Assembly (NCBI RefSeq): GCF_025639885.1
Contig: NZ_CP106738.1
Location: forward strand, 2,852,001-2,916,000
DNA from: Roseovarius pelagicus
GTDB lineage: Bacteria; Pseudomonadota; Alphaproteobacteria; Rhodobacterales; Rhodobacteraceae
DNA length: 64,000 nt
Reading direction: 5' to 3'
Shown: piece after piece, positions 1-7,822 of the stretch
Position numbering within the stretch: position 1 is the stretch's first letter
Layout: every line of letters begins with the position of its first letter
The notes under the pieces: generated by a model
Database searches by the model: none
What the model saw: the letters and a program-made list of their open reading frames with translations, nothing else
Told to the model about the DNA's origin: nothing
Position numbers and translations under genes: made by a program

Positions 1-24
1 GGCGGGCCATCTACATCGGAATCC

Positions 25-841
25 ATGACCGACTGGCCACTGATCAAACGCATCTCACCTTTTTCGAAATCCCCGCCGCGCGTAGCGTTGTTGCGCCTGT
101 CAGGCTCTATCGGGGCTGGCGCGCGATCCGCGCTGAGCGACGAGGCGATCGGGCCCGTGATCGAAAAGGCGTTCCGCAAGGGGGAAACCGGCAGCGGTGG
201 CGCTGCTGATCAATTCACCCGGCGGCTCGCCAGTGCAATCCTCGCTTATTGCCGCGCGCATCCGTCGACTGTCCGAGGAAAAGAACATTCCCGTGCACGC
301 CTTTGTCGAGGATGTGGCAGCGTCGGGCGGATACTGGCTGGCCTGTGCTGCGGATGATATCTGGACCGATCCCGCGTCAATTGTTGGCTCAATCGGTGTG
401 ATTTCGGCGGGCTTCGGGCTGCCGGTATTTCTGGCACGGCAAGGGGTGGAGCGGCGGGTGTATACCTCTGGAAAATCCAAATCACAGCTCGACCCGTTCC
501 AGCCGGAAAAGAAAGAGGATGTGGACCGGATCAAGGCGCTGTTGGAGGATATGCACACGGTCTTTATCGACTATGTGAAATCACGCCGCGGTGACAAGCT
601 GAGCAATGATGGCGCGCTTTTTTCGGGTGAATTCTGGCTGGGCGCGCGCGCAGCGGAACTGGGCCTCGTGGACGGGCAAGCTCACGTAATGAGCAAGCTG
701 CAAGAGCTATACGGCAAGGACGTCCGCATCACGCGCTATGGCCGCAAAAAGGGCCTCTTCTCTCGATTCGGTGCCAACATCGCTGAGGATGCGATCGGGG
801 CTGTCGAGGACCGCGCCAGTTTTGCAAGATACGGGTTGTGA
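25..841 (+). pseudogene. S49 family serine peptidase (SohB/SppA-like), frameshifted
   Basis: Two overlapping reading frames together make one S49 signal-peptide-peptidase-like protein of the usual 260-270 residues. Frame 1 (from ATG 25) carries the N-terminal strand (VALLRLSGSIGAG); the frame starting near 197 carries the rest: INSPGGSPVQSS, the nucleophile-Ser motif (VAASGGYW) and the general-base Lys region (YTSGKSKSQLDPF). The switch lies at a run of five G at 180-184; with four G the text reads cleanly as a continuous protein. All catalytic parts lie after the shift. It is either a real one-base insertion (a pseudogene) or a homopolymer sequencing error. The tiny downstream gene follows after 6 bases. 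Confidence 0.8.
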
Positions 842-847
842 GGTGAT

Positions 848-1015
848 ATGATCATCAAGATCGTCACACTGTTTCTGATTGCGATGGGCGTTCTGGCCAT
901 GTTTGGACGGCTACGTTTTCCGGGCCAAAAACGTCTGGCGGCAGCCAAGTGTCCGAGTTGCGGCAAGTTTCGCATCGGCAAGGGCCCATGCAGCTGCCAA
1001 AAAGGGCTGAAGTAA
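848..1015 (+). CDS. Small membrane-anchored zinc-ribbon-like protein (55 aa)
   Basis: An ATG at 848 opens a 55-residue frame that ends one base before the antiporter start. The first ~20 residues (IVTLFLIAMGVLAMFG) form one hydrophobic segment. A basic stretch follows, then a compact Cys cluster (CPSCGK ... GPCSC) with four cysteines spaced like a zinc ribbon. It sits between the S49 peptidase and the antiporter with almost no gap on either side, so it is probably cotranscribed with them. I do not recognise a named family. Function is unknown; a metal-binding membrane-associated microprotein is an inference from the cysteines. Confidence 0.7.
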   Translation: MIIKIVTLFLIAMGVLAMFGRLRFPGQKRLAAAKCPSCGKFRIGKGPCSCQKGLK

Positions 1016-1016
1016 T

Positions 1017-1997
1017 ATGACGGGAGCCGTTGCATCGTCATTATCGGTCTGGCTTTTTGCCGGGTTGGGGCTGGTGATCCTGCTGCTGGCGGGGGATGCG
1101 CTGGTCAAGGGCGCGGTGAACCTCAGCCTGCGAGTGGGTATTCCGGCGCTGATCGTCAGCCTGACCATCGTGGCATTCGGCACCTCCGCACCCGAGCTTC
1201 TGATCGCAATCAACGCGGTGCTGGAGAACAAGCCGGGACTGGCGCTGGGCAATGTGGTCGGATCAAATACGGCCAACATCCTGCTGGTGTTGGGATTGCC
1301 TGCAATCATGTCCCGCTTGCACACGAGCGAATGCGATACGCGCAAGACCTTTGTTTTCATGCTGGCCTCGACGGCGCTGTTCATCGGCTTGGCGTTTTTC
1401 GGGATATTTACCGCTCTCTCGGGGGCGGTGCTGCTGGCCGGGCTGGTGTTTGTGTTGGGCGATGCATTTCGTGATGCGCATCGGCATCGCCGCGCGGCCT
1501 GCGCCCCTTGTCCAAACGGGGGGCAGGAAGTCGAGGGCGCGGATCCAGACATGCCGTGGTGGCAGATCGCCGTTTTTCTGATCCTCGGTTTGGTCGGGTT
1601 GCCTCTGGGTGCTGACCTGTTGGTGGATAATGCATCTATCATCGCGGCGAACTATGGCGTGAGCGATACGGTGATCGGTCTGACGCTGGTGGCGCTGGGC
1701 ACGTCGCTGCCGGAATTGGCAACCACAATGATGGCTGCATTGCGCAAGCAGGCGGATGTCGCTCTGGGCAATGTTATCGGCTCGAACATGTTCAACCTTC
1801 TGGCAATCATCGGGGTTACATCCCTGATCGGGCCTATTCCAGTCGATCCTGAATTCCTTCAGTTCGATCTGTGGGTGATGTTGGGCGCATCGCTGTTGTT
1901 GATACCCTTCGTGTTCTGGGGGCGCGACATCACCCGGCGCTGGGGCGTTGCGCTAACCGTCAGCTATCTGGGCTACATCGCGATCATTCTGGTCTGA
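1017..1997 (+). CDS. Calcium/sodium antiporter, CaxA/YrbG family
   Basis: 326-residue inner-membrane protein of the CaCA exchanger family, expected to swap Ca2+ against Na+ or H+. It has the two inverted alpha-repeats of the family. The first contains FGTSAPELL (residues ~54-62) followed by GNVVGSNTANILLVLG; the second contains LGTSLPELATT (~residues 227-237) followed by GNVIGSNMFNLLAIIG. The Glu in each GTS-PE motif is the known ion ligand. About ten hydrophobic segments are visible, and the central loop is short and rich in His, Arg and Cys. It starts one base after the zinc-ribbon microprotein. Confidence 0.93.
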   Translation: MTGAVASSLSVWLFAGLGLVILLLAGDALVKGAVNLSLRVGIPALIVSLTIVAFGTSAPELLIAINAVLENKPGLALGNVVGSNTANILLVLGLPAIMSRLHTSECDTRKTFVFMLASTALFIGLAFFGIFTALSGAVLLAGLVFVLGDAFRDAHRHRRAACAPCPNGGQEVEGADPDMPWWQIAVFLILGLVGLPLGADLLVDNASIIAANYGVSDTVIGLTLVALGTSLPELATTMMAALRKQADVALGNVIGSNMFNLLAIIGVTSLIGPIPVDPEFLQFDLWVMLGASLLLIPFVFWGRDITRRWGVALTVSYLGYIAIILV

Positions 1998-2302
1998 GCG
2001 TGTCAGAAGGGGGGAACGTCGTGTCAGTTAGAGAAAGTTTTGCACCGCGCGAGGAGTTGTTAAGAAAGTGTTACAAAAACTGTAATGATTCCAGCATATT
2101 GCATCGCGCCCTAAAAAATATCGTGCAATTTCAATGCGTTGAAAAACTGCCTAAAAAATAGGCAAACCAACGAAGCCAGCCGAATAGAACGAAAATTTTC
2201 GACTGACACAAACTTACCCGCAGACTTATCCACAGAATACGTGGACAGGATTGCCCTTGTGTCGACCATCGGAAGATTGCAGCCAACGGCAAGAATCATA
2301 GT
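1998..2302. other. AT-rich intergenic region with a perfect DnaA box
   Basis: This 305-base gap before uvrC is clearly more AT-rich than its surroundings. It holds a consensus DnaA box TTATCCACA at 2226-2234, two copies of CTAAAAAATA exactly 40 bases apart (2111-2120 and 2151-2160), a TGCCTA/TAGGCA inverted repeat (2148-2164) and a TTACA/TGTAA repeat (2071-2085). It must also hold the uvrC promoter. I see no credible gene. One DnaA box could be chance; only the combination with AT-rich repeats makes it notable. Confidence 0.5.
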
Positions 2303-4183
2303 ATGCTATCCATGCCTGAAGATACCCACTCCAAGCCGCCGCTTACAGGCCATGAACTGATCCAGACCTACCTGCGCACGTTGGGGGCGGGGCCGGGGGT
2401 ATATCGCATGCTCGATGCACAGGCGCGCGTGTTGTATGTCGGCAAGGCACGGAACCTCAGGGCGCGTGTCAGCAGCTATGCGCGGCCGACAGGGCACACA
2501 GGCCGGATCGCACGCATGATCGAGGCAACGGCGTCGATGATGTTTCTTACGACGGCAACAGAAACCGAAGCGTTGTTGCTGGAGCAGAACCTGATCAAGC
2601 AGCTTAAGCCGAAATTCAACGTGCTGTTGCGTGACGACAAAAGCTTTCCAAATATCCTCGTGACCAAAAGTCATGATTTCCCGATGATCAAGAAGCACCG
2701 CGGTGCCAAGCGTGAGAAAGGTGCCTACTATGGGCCCTTTGCCAGCGCAGGCGCGGTCAACCGGACATTGGCGCAGTTGTTGCGAGTGTTCCAGTTGCGT
2801 AACTGTACCGATGCCGTGTTCGAGGGCCGCACGCGCCCTTGTTTGCAGTACCAGATCAAACGATGCACCGCGCCCTGTGTTGGATATATTTCCAAGCAGG
2901 ACTATGCCGCCCAAGTGAAGGATGCGGAACGCTATCTGTCTGGTCGCTCGACCGAGATACAGGAAAAACTGGCCACACAGATGCAAGAAGCCTCTGCCGA
3001 GATGGAGTTCGAGCGTGCCGCCGCCTTGCGTGACCGGATCAAGGCGCTGACGCAGGTTCAGACCGCGCAGGGGATTAATCCACGCACAGTGGACGAGGCA
3101 GATGTGATCGCGCTGCATCTGGAAAACGGGCAGGCCTGCGTGCAGGTATTTTTCATACGTGCCGGTCAGAACTGGGGTAACCGCGATTTCTATCCTCGCG
3201 TCGGTGCCGATGTGGAAGAGGCGGAGGCGCTGGAGGCCTTTGTCGGGCAATTCTACGACACCAAGGAACCACCCCGGCAGCTGATTCTGTCGCATCCGAT
3301 CGAAAATGCCGATCTTATGGTCGAGGCATTGTCGGGCAAGCTGGGCCGTAAGGTCGAACTGCTGGTGCCAAAGCGCGGAGAGAAGGCAGAGTTGGTGGAT
3401 GGTGCGATGCGAAACGCACGCGAGAGCCTGGCCCGCAAGATGGCCGAAAGCGCGACACAGGCCAAATTGCTGAAAGGAATTGCGGATGCCTTTGCCCTAG
3501 AGGCGCCACCGCAACGGATCGAAGTCTACGACAACAGCCATATTCAGGGTGCGCATGCTGTGGGCGCGATGATAGTGGCGGGGCCCGAGGGCCTGATGAA
3601 GAACCAATATCGCAAGTTCAATATCCGTGGTGATGATCTGACGCCCGGTGACGATTTCGGCATGATGAAAGAAGTGCTGACTCGTCGATTCAAGAGGCTT
3701 CTTAAGGATGATCCGGAGCGCGACAAGGGGCTGTGGCCCGATCTACTGCTAATTGATGGCGGTGCCGGGCAGGTCAGTGCCGTGCAGCAGATCATGGATG
3801 AAATGGGCGTGAGGGATGTGCCGATGGTCGGCGTGGCCAAGGGAATAGACCGCGATCAGGGCAAAGAGGAATTCTATCGCACTGGGCAACGCGTGATGGC
3901 CCTGCAACGCAACGATCCGGTCCTCTATTTTATTCAGCGCCTCCGGGATGAGGCGCACCGCTTTGCCATCGGGACGCACAGGACGAAACGGTCCAAGGCG
4001 GTCGGGGCGACGCCGCTTGATGACGTGCCGGGCGTGGGGGCCGCGCGCAAACGCGCGCTGTTGGCGCATTTCGGGTCGGCCAAGGCTGTGAGCCGAGCCA
4101 ACCTCGCCGATCTGAAGGCGGTCGATGGCGTATCGGCGGCGCTGGCGCAGCGGGTCTATGATTTCTTCCATGACAAGGGATGA
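2303..4183 (+). CDS. uvrC: Excinuclease ABC subunit C
   Basis: 626-residue UvrC, which makes the two incisions flanking bulky DNA lesions after UvrAB recognition. Domain order: GIY-YIG nuclease (PGVYRMLDAQ ... VLYVGKARNLRARV, residues ~31-60), Cys-rich region (CTAPCVGYI, ~190), UVR motif binding UvrB (MEFERAAALRDRIKAL), RNase H-like second nuclease (IEVYDNSHIQG with its Asp), and C-terminal helix-hairpin-helix pair (DVPGVGAARKRALLAHFGS ... VDGVSAALAQRVYDFF). Length fits the family. The start could be ATG 2303 or ATG 2312; both lie before the first conserved residue. Confidence 0.97.
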   Translation: MLSMPEDTHSKPPLTGHELIQTYLRTLGAGPGVYRMLDAQARVLYVGKARNLRARVSSYARPTGHTGRIARMIEATASMMFLTTATETEALLLEQNLIKQLKPKFNVLLRDDKSFPNILVTKSHDFPMIKKHRGAKREKGAYYGPFASAGAVNRTLAQLLRVFQLRNCTDAVFEGRTRPCLQYQIKRCTAPCVGYISKQDYAAQVKDAERYLSGRSTEIQEKLATQMQEASAEMEFERAAALRDRIKALTQVQTAQGINPRTVDEADVIALHLENGQACVQVFFIRAGQNWGNRDFYPRVGADVEEAEALEAFVGQFYDTKEPPRQLILSHPIENADLMVEALSGKLGRKVELLVPKRGEKAELVDGAMRNARESLARKMAESATQAKLLKGIADAFALEAPPQRIEVYDNSHIQGAHAVGAMIVAGPEGLMKNQYRKFNIRGDDLTPGDDFGMMKEVLTRRFKRLLKDDPERDKGLWPDLLLIDGGAGQVSAVQQIMDEMGVRDVPMVGVAKGIDRDQGKEEFYRTGQRVMALQRNDPVLYFIQRLRDEAHRFAIGTHRTKRSKAVGATPLDDVPGVGAARKRALLAHFGSAKAVSRANLADLKAVDGVSAALAQRVYDFFHDKG

Positions 4184-4208
4184 ATGCCGGGGGCATGTGC
4201 CGACCACA

Positions 4209-4242
4209 CTGTTTTCAATCCGGAAAACAGCGGCGCAGCCGC
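4209..4242 (+). terminator. Stem-loop pair after uvrC
   Basis: A perfect 8-bp inverted repeat CTGTTTTC / GAAAACAG (4209-4216, 4223-4230; loop AATCCG) is followed at once by GCGGC / GCCGC (4230-4234, 4238-4242). It lies 26 bases after the uvrC stop and before pgsA. A T-run is weak, so termination is possible but not certain; it may instead be a processing hairpin. Confidence 0.45.
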
Positions 4243-4290
4243 GGCGTTCCGGGCTTTTATCGTCGCAACATCAAGGGTAGATAAGACAGC

Positions 4291-4956
4291 ATGACCTGGA
4301 CGATACCGAACATACTCACTTTGATCCGTTTGTTGGCGGCACCGGGTGTTGCGGTGATGTTCCTCTATTTCACCCGCCCATATGCCGACTGGTTTGCCTT
4401 GATGCTGTTCGTAAGTGCGGCAATCACCGATTGGTTCGATGGTTATCTCGCGCGTGCATGGCGGCAAGAGACAAAGCTGGGCGCGATGCTGGATCCTATC
4501 GCGGACAAGGCGATGGTCGTGATCGCGCTGATGGTCATTGTCGGTTATTCCAGCATGTCGCCCTGGCTGGTCCTGCCTGCCACTGTGATCCTCTTTCGAG
4601 AAGTGTTCGTTTCCGGCCTGCGAGAATTCCTGGGGGACACGGCGGGCACATTAAAAGTTACGAAACTGGCCAAGTGGAAGACCACGGCACAAATGATCGC
4701 CATCGCTACGCTGTTTTCGCAGGGTGTGTTCGAGCATTATTTCGGTATGTCGACCTTTGGCATGGATCAAACGATGATTTCTGAAATCCTTGAAGGACAC
4801 GAAGAAGACCTGCATGGCCTTGGCTGGAAACTGAGCGGAATGATCTGGACGTGGTATGCGGGTCTGGGCCTGCTGTGGCTGGCCGCTGCCCTGACATTGA
4901 TCACCGGCGCCGATTATCTGCTGAAAGCCGTGCCCTATCTAAAGGATGATCGCTGA
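4291..4956 (+). CDS. pgsA: CDP-diacylglycerol-glycerol-3-phosphate 3-phosphatidyltransferase
   Basis: 221-residue inner-membrane enzyme that joins CDP-diacylglycerol to glycerol-3-phosphate, the committed step to phosphatidylglycerol. The full CDP-alcohol phosphotransferase signature is present: D47, then DG at 50-51, AR at 54-55, G64, D68 and D72 with correct spacing (DWFDGYLARAW ... GAMLDPIADK). Several transmembrane segments surround it. The C-terminal half has an extra hydrophilic loop (about residues 150-185) before the last membrane helix. Its stop overlaps the moaD start by one base, so these genes are probably translated together. Confidence 0.95.
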   Translation: MTWTIPNILTLIRLLAAPGVAVMFLYFTRPYADWFALMLFVSAAITDWFDGYLARAWRQETKLGAMLDPIADKAMVVIALMVIVGYSSMSPWLVLPATVILFREVFVSGLREFLGDTAGTLKVTKLAKWKTTAQMIAIATLFSQGVFEHYFGMSTFGMDQTMISEILEGHEEDLHGLGWKLSGMIWTWYAGLGLLWLAAALTLITGADYLLKAVPYLKDDR

Positions 4957-5201
4957 TGGACGTTCTTTATTTCGCATGGGTCCGCGAACGGATCGGTCTG
5001 CCGCGCGAAGTGATCGACACCGATGCGTCCACTGTACAGGACCTCGTTGACGAGTTGCGCCGCCGCGAAGGGCGCTATGATGTGGCGTTTTCGGACACCA
5101 GCGCGTTGCGTGTGGCGCTAGATCAGGAACTCAGCGATTTCGATGCATCGCTCAAGGGGGTGCGCGAGGTCGCGTTTTTCCCACCGATGACCGGAGGCTG
5201 A
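4956..5201 (+). CDS. moaD: Molybdopterin synthase sulfur carrier subunit
   Basis: 81-residue ubiquitin-fold protein ending in the diagnostic Gly-Gly (PPMTGG). That end is adenylated by MoeB and thiocarboxylated to deliver sulfur for molybdopterin. The start shares one base with the pgsA stop, and moaE follows after three bases, as expected for the two subunits of one enzyme. The N-terminus (MDVLYFAWVRERIG) is typical of MoaD. Confidence 0.95.
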   Translation: MDVLYFAWVRERIGLPREVIDTDASTVQDLVDELRRREGRYDVAFSDTSALRVALDQELSDFDASLKGVREVAFFPPMTGG

Positions 5202-5204
5202 GCA

Positions 5205-5651
5205 GTGGACATCCGGGTGCAGGAGGCGGCATTTGACCTTGGGGCCGAGGCGAACGCATTCGCCGCACGGCAACGGGGCATGGGCGCAATTGTCACCTTT
5301 ACCGGGGTTGTGCGTGATCTGGATGATGCGCCGCTACGCCATATGCAGGTCGAACATTATCCGGGGATGACCGAAAAGGCGCTGACAAAGATCGCTGCGG
5401 ACGCTGCATCTCGCTGGGATCTGGGCGATATTCTGATTCTGCATCGCTATGGGCGGCTTGCCCCGGATGACCTGATCATGATGGTCGCCACGGCCTCGCG
5501 CCACCGCCGCGATGCGTTCGAGGCGGCGACGTTCCTGATGGATTTCCTCAAGTCTCGCGCTCCATTTTGGAAAAAAGAAGAAACCGAGAGTGGTTCGGAT
5601 TGGGTCGCGGCCAAGCAAGATGATGAGGATGCGCTGAACGACTGGGATTAG
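5205..5651 (+). CDS. moaE: Molybdopterin synthase catalytic subunit
   Basis: 148-residue catalytic subunit that converts precursor Z (cPMP) to molybdopterin with sulfur from MoaD. It has the family motifs GAIVTFTGVVRD, the central LEHYPGM-like segment (VEHYPGMTEKAL), HRYGRLAPDD and the lysine-rich active-site stretch FLKSRAPFWKKEE. Translation starts at GTG 5205, three bases after the moaD stop, with the GGAGG of the moaD end as ribosome site. The pgsA-moaD-moaE order suggests one transcript. Confidence 0.95.
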   Translation: MDIRVQEAAFDLGAEANAFAARQRGMGAIVTFTGVVRDLDDAPLRHMQVEHYPGMTEKALTKIAADAASRWDLGDILILHRYGRLAPDDLIMMVATASRHRRDAFEAATFLMDFLKSRAPFWKKEETESGSDWVAAKQDDEDALNDWD

Positions 5652-5791
5652 GGCGGTGCGTTGCTGTTGGGGTCGAATGGCCGTGTCCTCGCTGTGCCGG
5701 CATCTTTGTGACGCTGGGTCATATGCGATCCGTCTTGCCGATGGCGTAAATCGCTGCAAAGTCTGCGCGTAGGCCATATTGGGGACGATCA

Positions 5792-6082
5792 ATGAACGAC
5801 ATTATCTCAGAGTACGTGGCGCAGTTGATGCCCCGGGCGGCTGGCGCAATCCGGGGCACCGCCAAGCTGGTGATTACCGGCGAGGGTGCAGTGATGCTGG
5901 ACGAAACCGGCGCGCGCGCCGGGGATGAAGACGCCGATGTGACCCTGAGCGCCAGCGATGCGGTCTTTCGCGCGATCCTCTCAGGCGATCAAAACCCGGT
6001 GATGGCTTTTATGTCGGGCAAGCTGAAGGTTGATGGCAACACGCAGCGCGCGCTCAAGGTGAGTGCAATCCTGACGGCCTAA
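5792..6082 (+). CDS. SCP2 sterol-binding domain protein
   Basis: 96-residue stand-alone SCP2 domain. The family folds into a hydrophobic lipid-binding cavity. Visible features are the glycine-rich start of the fold (GTAKLVITGEGAVML), the DADVTLSASDAVFRAILSGDQNP segment, and AFMSGKLKVDGNTQRALKVSAIL, a very typical SCP2 C-terminus. It is cytoplasmic (no signal peptide). The ligand cannot be read from sequence; bacterial members are often linked to lipid or quinone metabolism. It ends 5 bases from the convergent gene at 6088. Confidence 0.85.
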   Translation: MNDIISEYVAQLMPRAAGAIRGTAKLVITGEGAVMLDETGARAGDEDADVTLSASDAVFRAILSGDQNPVMAFMSGKLKVDGNTQRALKVSAILTA

Positions 6083-6087
6083 CGGCT

Positions 6088-6441
6088 TTAACTCTTTTCG
6101 CCGGAACCGTCCTTCATGGCCGACAGCATCAGCATCAGCGCATCTGATTGATTGCGGTTGACGTAGGTTCCCATCACCAGATCCAGCAAAACCTCGGGTT
6201 CGCCGCGCAGGCGCAGTACGTCTTCTGCGTTCATCCCGTAGGACAGTTTGCAGCTGACATCGGTATAGAAGCTGTCATTCAGATATTTTGCCCAGCCTGA
6301 AATGCGCGGGCTTTCAGCGTTGGTCAGCACTTCTTGCACGGCCTCGCGCAGGCTGAGGTCAATTCCGTCGCAGGGCATCGCATGGGCCATTCCGACCATC
6401 AGGAACGGGGCTGTGATGATTGCCTTGAATGCATGTTTCAT
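6088..6441 (-). CDS. Small secreted protein, unknown function
   Basis: 117 residues with a clear Sec signal peptide (KAIITAPFLMVGMAHA, likely cut before MPCDG). The mature part is ~95 residues with two cysteines (C24 and C63), possibly a disulfide. A strong GGAGG ribosome site lies inside the end of the upstream gene, and the ATGA overlap (6438-6441) means translational coupling with it. I do not recognise a family. With its partner it faces the exported-protease operon, so a linked role is plausible, for instance as a secreted inhibitor or sensor, but that is inference. Confidence 0.75.
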   Translation of the reverse strand: MKHAFKAIITAPFLMVGMAHAMPCDGIDLSLREAVQEVLTNAESPRISGWAKYLNDSFYTDVSCKLSYGMNAEDVLRLRGEPEVLLDLVMGTYVNRNQSDALMLMLSAMKDGSGEKS

Positions 6442-7031
6442 GTCTGGACCTCCGGTTGGGGCGTGGTGTTATGCGGGACGTCGGCGCGGACCTGCGCCAG
6501 ATATTCGGCAAAGTATTTTTCGACCGCGCCATGTGATTGCACGATCTTCGAGTAATATGGGGTTGCCACACGGGTGAGGAAACCTGCGGTTTCCATACTT
6601 TCGATGACCCGGCGGCCGGTTTCGGGCGAGAATAACATGATAGTGAGGCGCTGTATGTCTGCCTGATCCAGCCCCGGTGTCGCCGACAGCAGGTTTGCCT
6701 TGGCCTTGTGTACTTGGATCATACTGAAAACACCGCGCTTGAGGCGTGGTACTTCGAGGCCCATCAGCTTGCGTTGCTCTTCGTTCTGGATCAGCGTGGT
6801 CAGCTGTTCGTTATGGCTCAGGATGTAGGCTTCCAGCTTGGCAGGAGAGGCGATCAGATCGAACGCGCTCAGCAAAAAGAAGAATTCGCTGAGCACGAAC
6901 ACATTCTCGCTGCGCAGCTTTTGCAGCAGCAAAGGATCGCTATCAGAGGAGCCACGGCAAAGTTTGTTGTGGAAATCTGTCTTTGCCCGGCGCAAACTCT
7001 CAAGCGTATGTATGTCTATGTGATCCATCAT
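6438..7031 (-). CDS. Hypothetical protein, possible winged-helix regulator
   Basis: About 197 residues, no signal peptide, mostly helical by eye. The C-terminal third (LDQADIQRLTIMLFSPETGRR and onward to YFAEYLAQVRADV) reads like a winged-helix unit: a helix, a turn with SPETGRRVIESM as candidate recognition helix, then GFLTRVATPYY like the wing and a final helix. This resembles MarR-type proteins only loosely. It is divergent from the exported-protease operon with a perfect inverted repeat between them, which fits a local regulator. The start is uncertain: GTG 7043 in the same frame lacks a ribosome site, and ATG 7031 or 7028 are alternatives. Confidence 0.6.
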   Translation of the reverse strand: MMDHIDIHTLESLRRAKTDFHNKLCRGSSDSDPLLLQKLRSENVFVLSEFFFLLSAFDLIASPAKLEAYILSHNEQLTTLIQNEEQRKLMGLEVPRLKRGVFSMIQVHKAKANLLSATPGLDQADIQRLTIMLFSPETGRRVIESMETAGFLTRVATPYYSKIVQSHGAVEKYFAEYLAQVRADVPHNTTPQPEVQT

Positions 7032-7084
7032 CTTGTTACTCACATAAGGGGAGGTGCCACGAGTTGGAAATTCCCACTAGAAAT

Positions 7085-7098
7085 TAGTTGGGCAACTA
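7085..7098. promoter_or_regulatory. Short palindrome in the divergent promoter region
   Basis: Perfect inverted repeat TAGTTG / CAACTA (7085-7090, 7093-7098) separated by GG, inside an AT-rich stretch (TATAAATCAGTATA follows). It lies midway between the minus-strand pair and the plus-strand operon. It could be an operator overlapping a promoter; no experimental support. Confidence 0.35.
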
Positions 7099-7149
7099 TA
7101 AATCAGTATATCCCACCCACATTGAGTAGCAAGCGTAGATAGCCTATCT

Positions 7150-7180
7150 TTGGTTCAGACGACGGAATAGACTGAACCAA
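7150..7180. promoter_or_regulatory. Perfect 9-bp inverted repeat before the exported-protease operon
   Basis: TTGGTTCAG (7150-7158) and CTGAACCAA (7172-7180) form a perfect repeat with a 13-base spacer, ending 21 bases before the first operon start at 7202. Spacing of the half-site centres is about 22 bases, two helical turns, as for a dimeric regulator. It could also fold as a leader hairpin close to the ribosome site. The adjacent divergent gene is the obvious candidate binder. Confidence 0.5.
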
Positions 7181-7201
7181 TGTAACAAAGGGACTAAGAT
7201 C

Positions 7202-7795
7202 ATGTTCAAGACCTTTAAAATCACCGCAACCGCCGCATTGATGAGCGTTGCCAGCGTCGCTTTTGCCGATATGGGAAACCTCGACAGCTTCCGGGCGCTG
7301 AGCGCAGTGGAAGTCGCCGAAACCGAAATGGTTGCCGCAATCAAGCCCATTGCCGTGGCAGATGAGGCGAGCGCGTCCAAGGGTGTGCTGACCGCAGGTG
7401 ACCGGATCGCGTTCGAGCTGAGCGGGGTGGAAGGCGCAAAAATCTACATTCTCAATATGGATAGCGCCGGGACGATTCAGATGATCTATCCCAACAAATA
7501 CGTCGAAGGCGGCGAAGCTCAGACCGAAGACATGATGATGGTCCCCGCCGAAGGGGCAAGCTATGAATTCGAAGTCAGCGGCGAAGGTGGCAGCGAAGTG
7601 GTCAAGGTGATCGCGATCGACGGCGAAAGCAGCGCGTTTGACGCTTTGATCGCGTCGCTCTTTGACACCGAAAAAACATTTCCCCGCGCGATCCAGCCGG
7701 CCGAGCCAACCACAGATGCGCTGACAGCATTCTTTGAATCGTCAGATGGTGCGAAAATCCGTGAGGCGACTCTGGAATACGTAATCGCAAAGTAA
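7202..7795 (+). CDS. Exported DUF4384-like protein
   Basis: 197 residues, Sec signal peptide (KTFKITATAALMSVASVAFA), mature N-terminus near DMGNL. Residues ~60-150 match the DUF4384 pattern by eye: LTAGDRIAFELSG, a strand with YILNMDSAGTIQMIYPNKY, and a later FEVSGEGGSEVVKVIAI strand. DUF4384 is a beta-rich domain often found beside proteases or kinases in surface or secretion systems; its function is unclear. This is the first gene of the nine-gene run, with an AAGGGA ribosome site. The mature protein is strongly acidic. Confidence 0.8.
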   Translation: MFKTFKITATAALMSVASVAFADMGNLDSFRALSAVEVAETEMVAAIKPIAVADEASASKGVLTAGDRIAFELSGVEGAKIYILNMDSAGTIQMIYPNKYVEGGEAQTEDMMMVPAEGASYEFEVSGEGGSEVVKVIAIDGESSAFDALIASLFDTEKTFPRAIQPAEPTTDALTAFFESSDGAKIREATLEYVIAK

Positions 7796-7822
7796 TCAGG
7801 CCCGCAGCAGGAAGGTATCGAG

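Noticed and set aside
1998..2302. Chromosomal replication origin
   Set aside because: Only one DnaA box is visible and dnaA, parAB, gid and hemE are absent; kept as a low-interest observation instead.
2306..3295. 329-codon minus-strand frame opposite uvrC
   Set aside because: It is antisense to the GIY-YIG and UVR portions of uvrC and has no recognisable domain.
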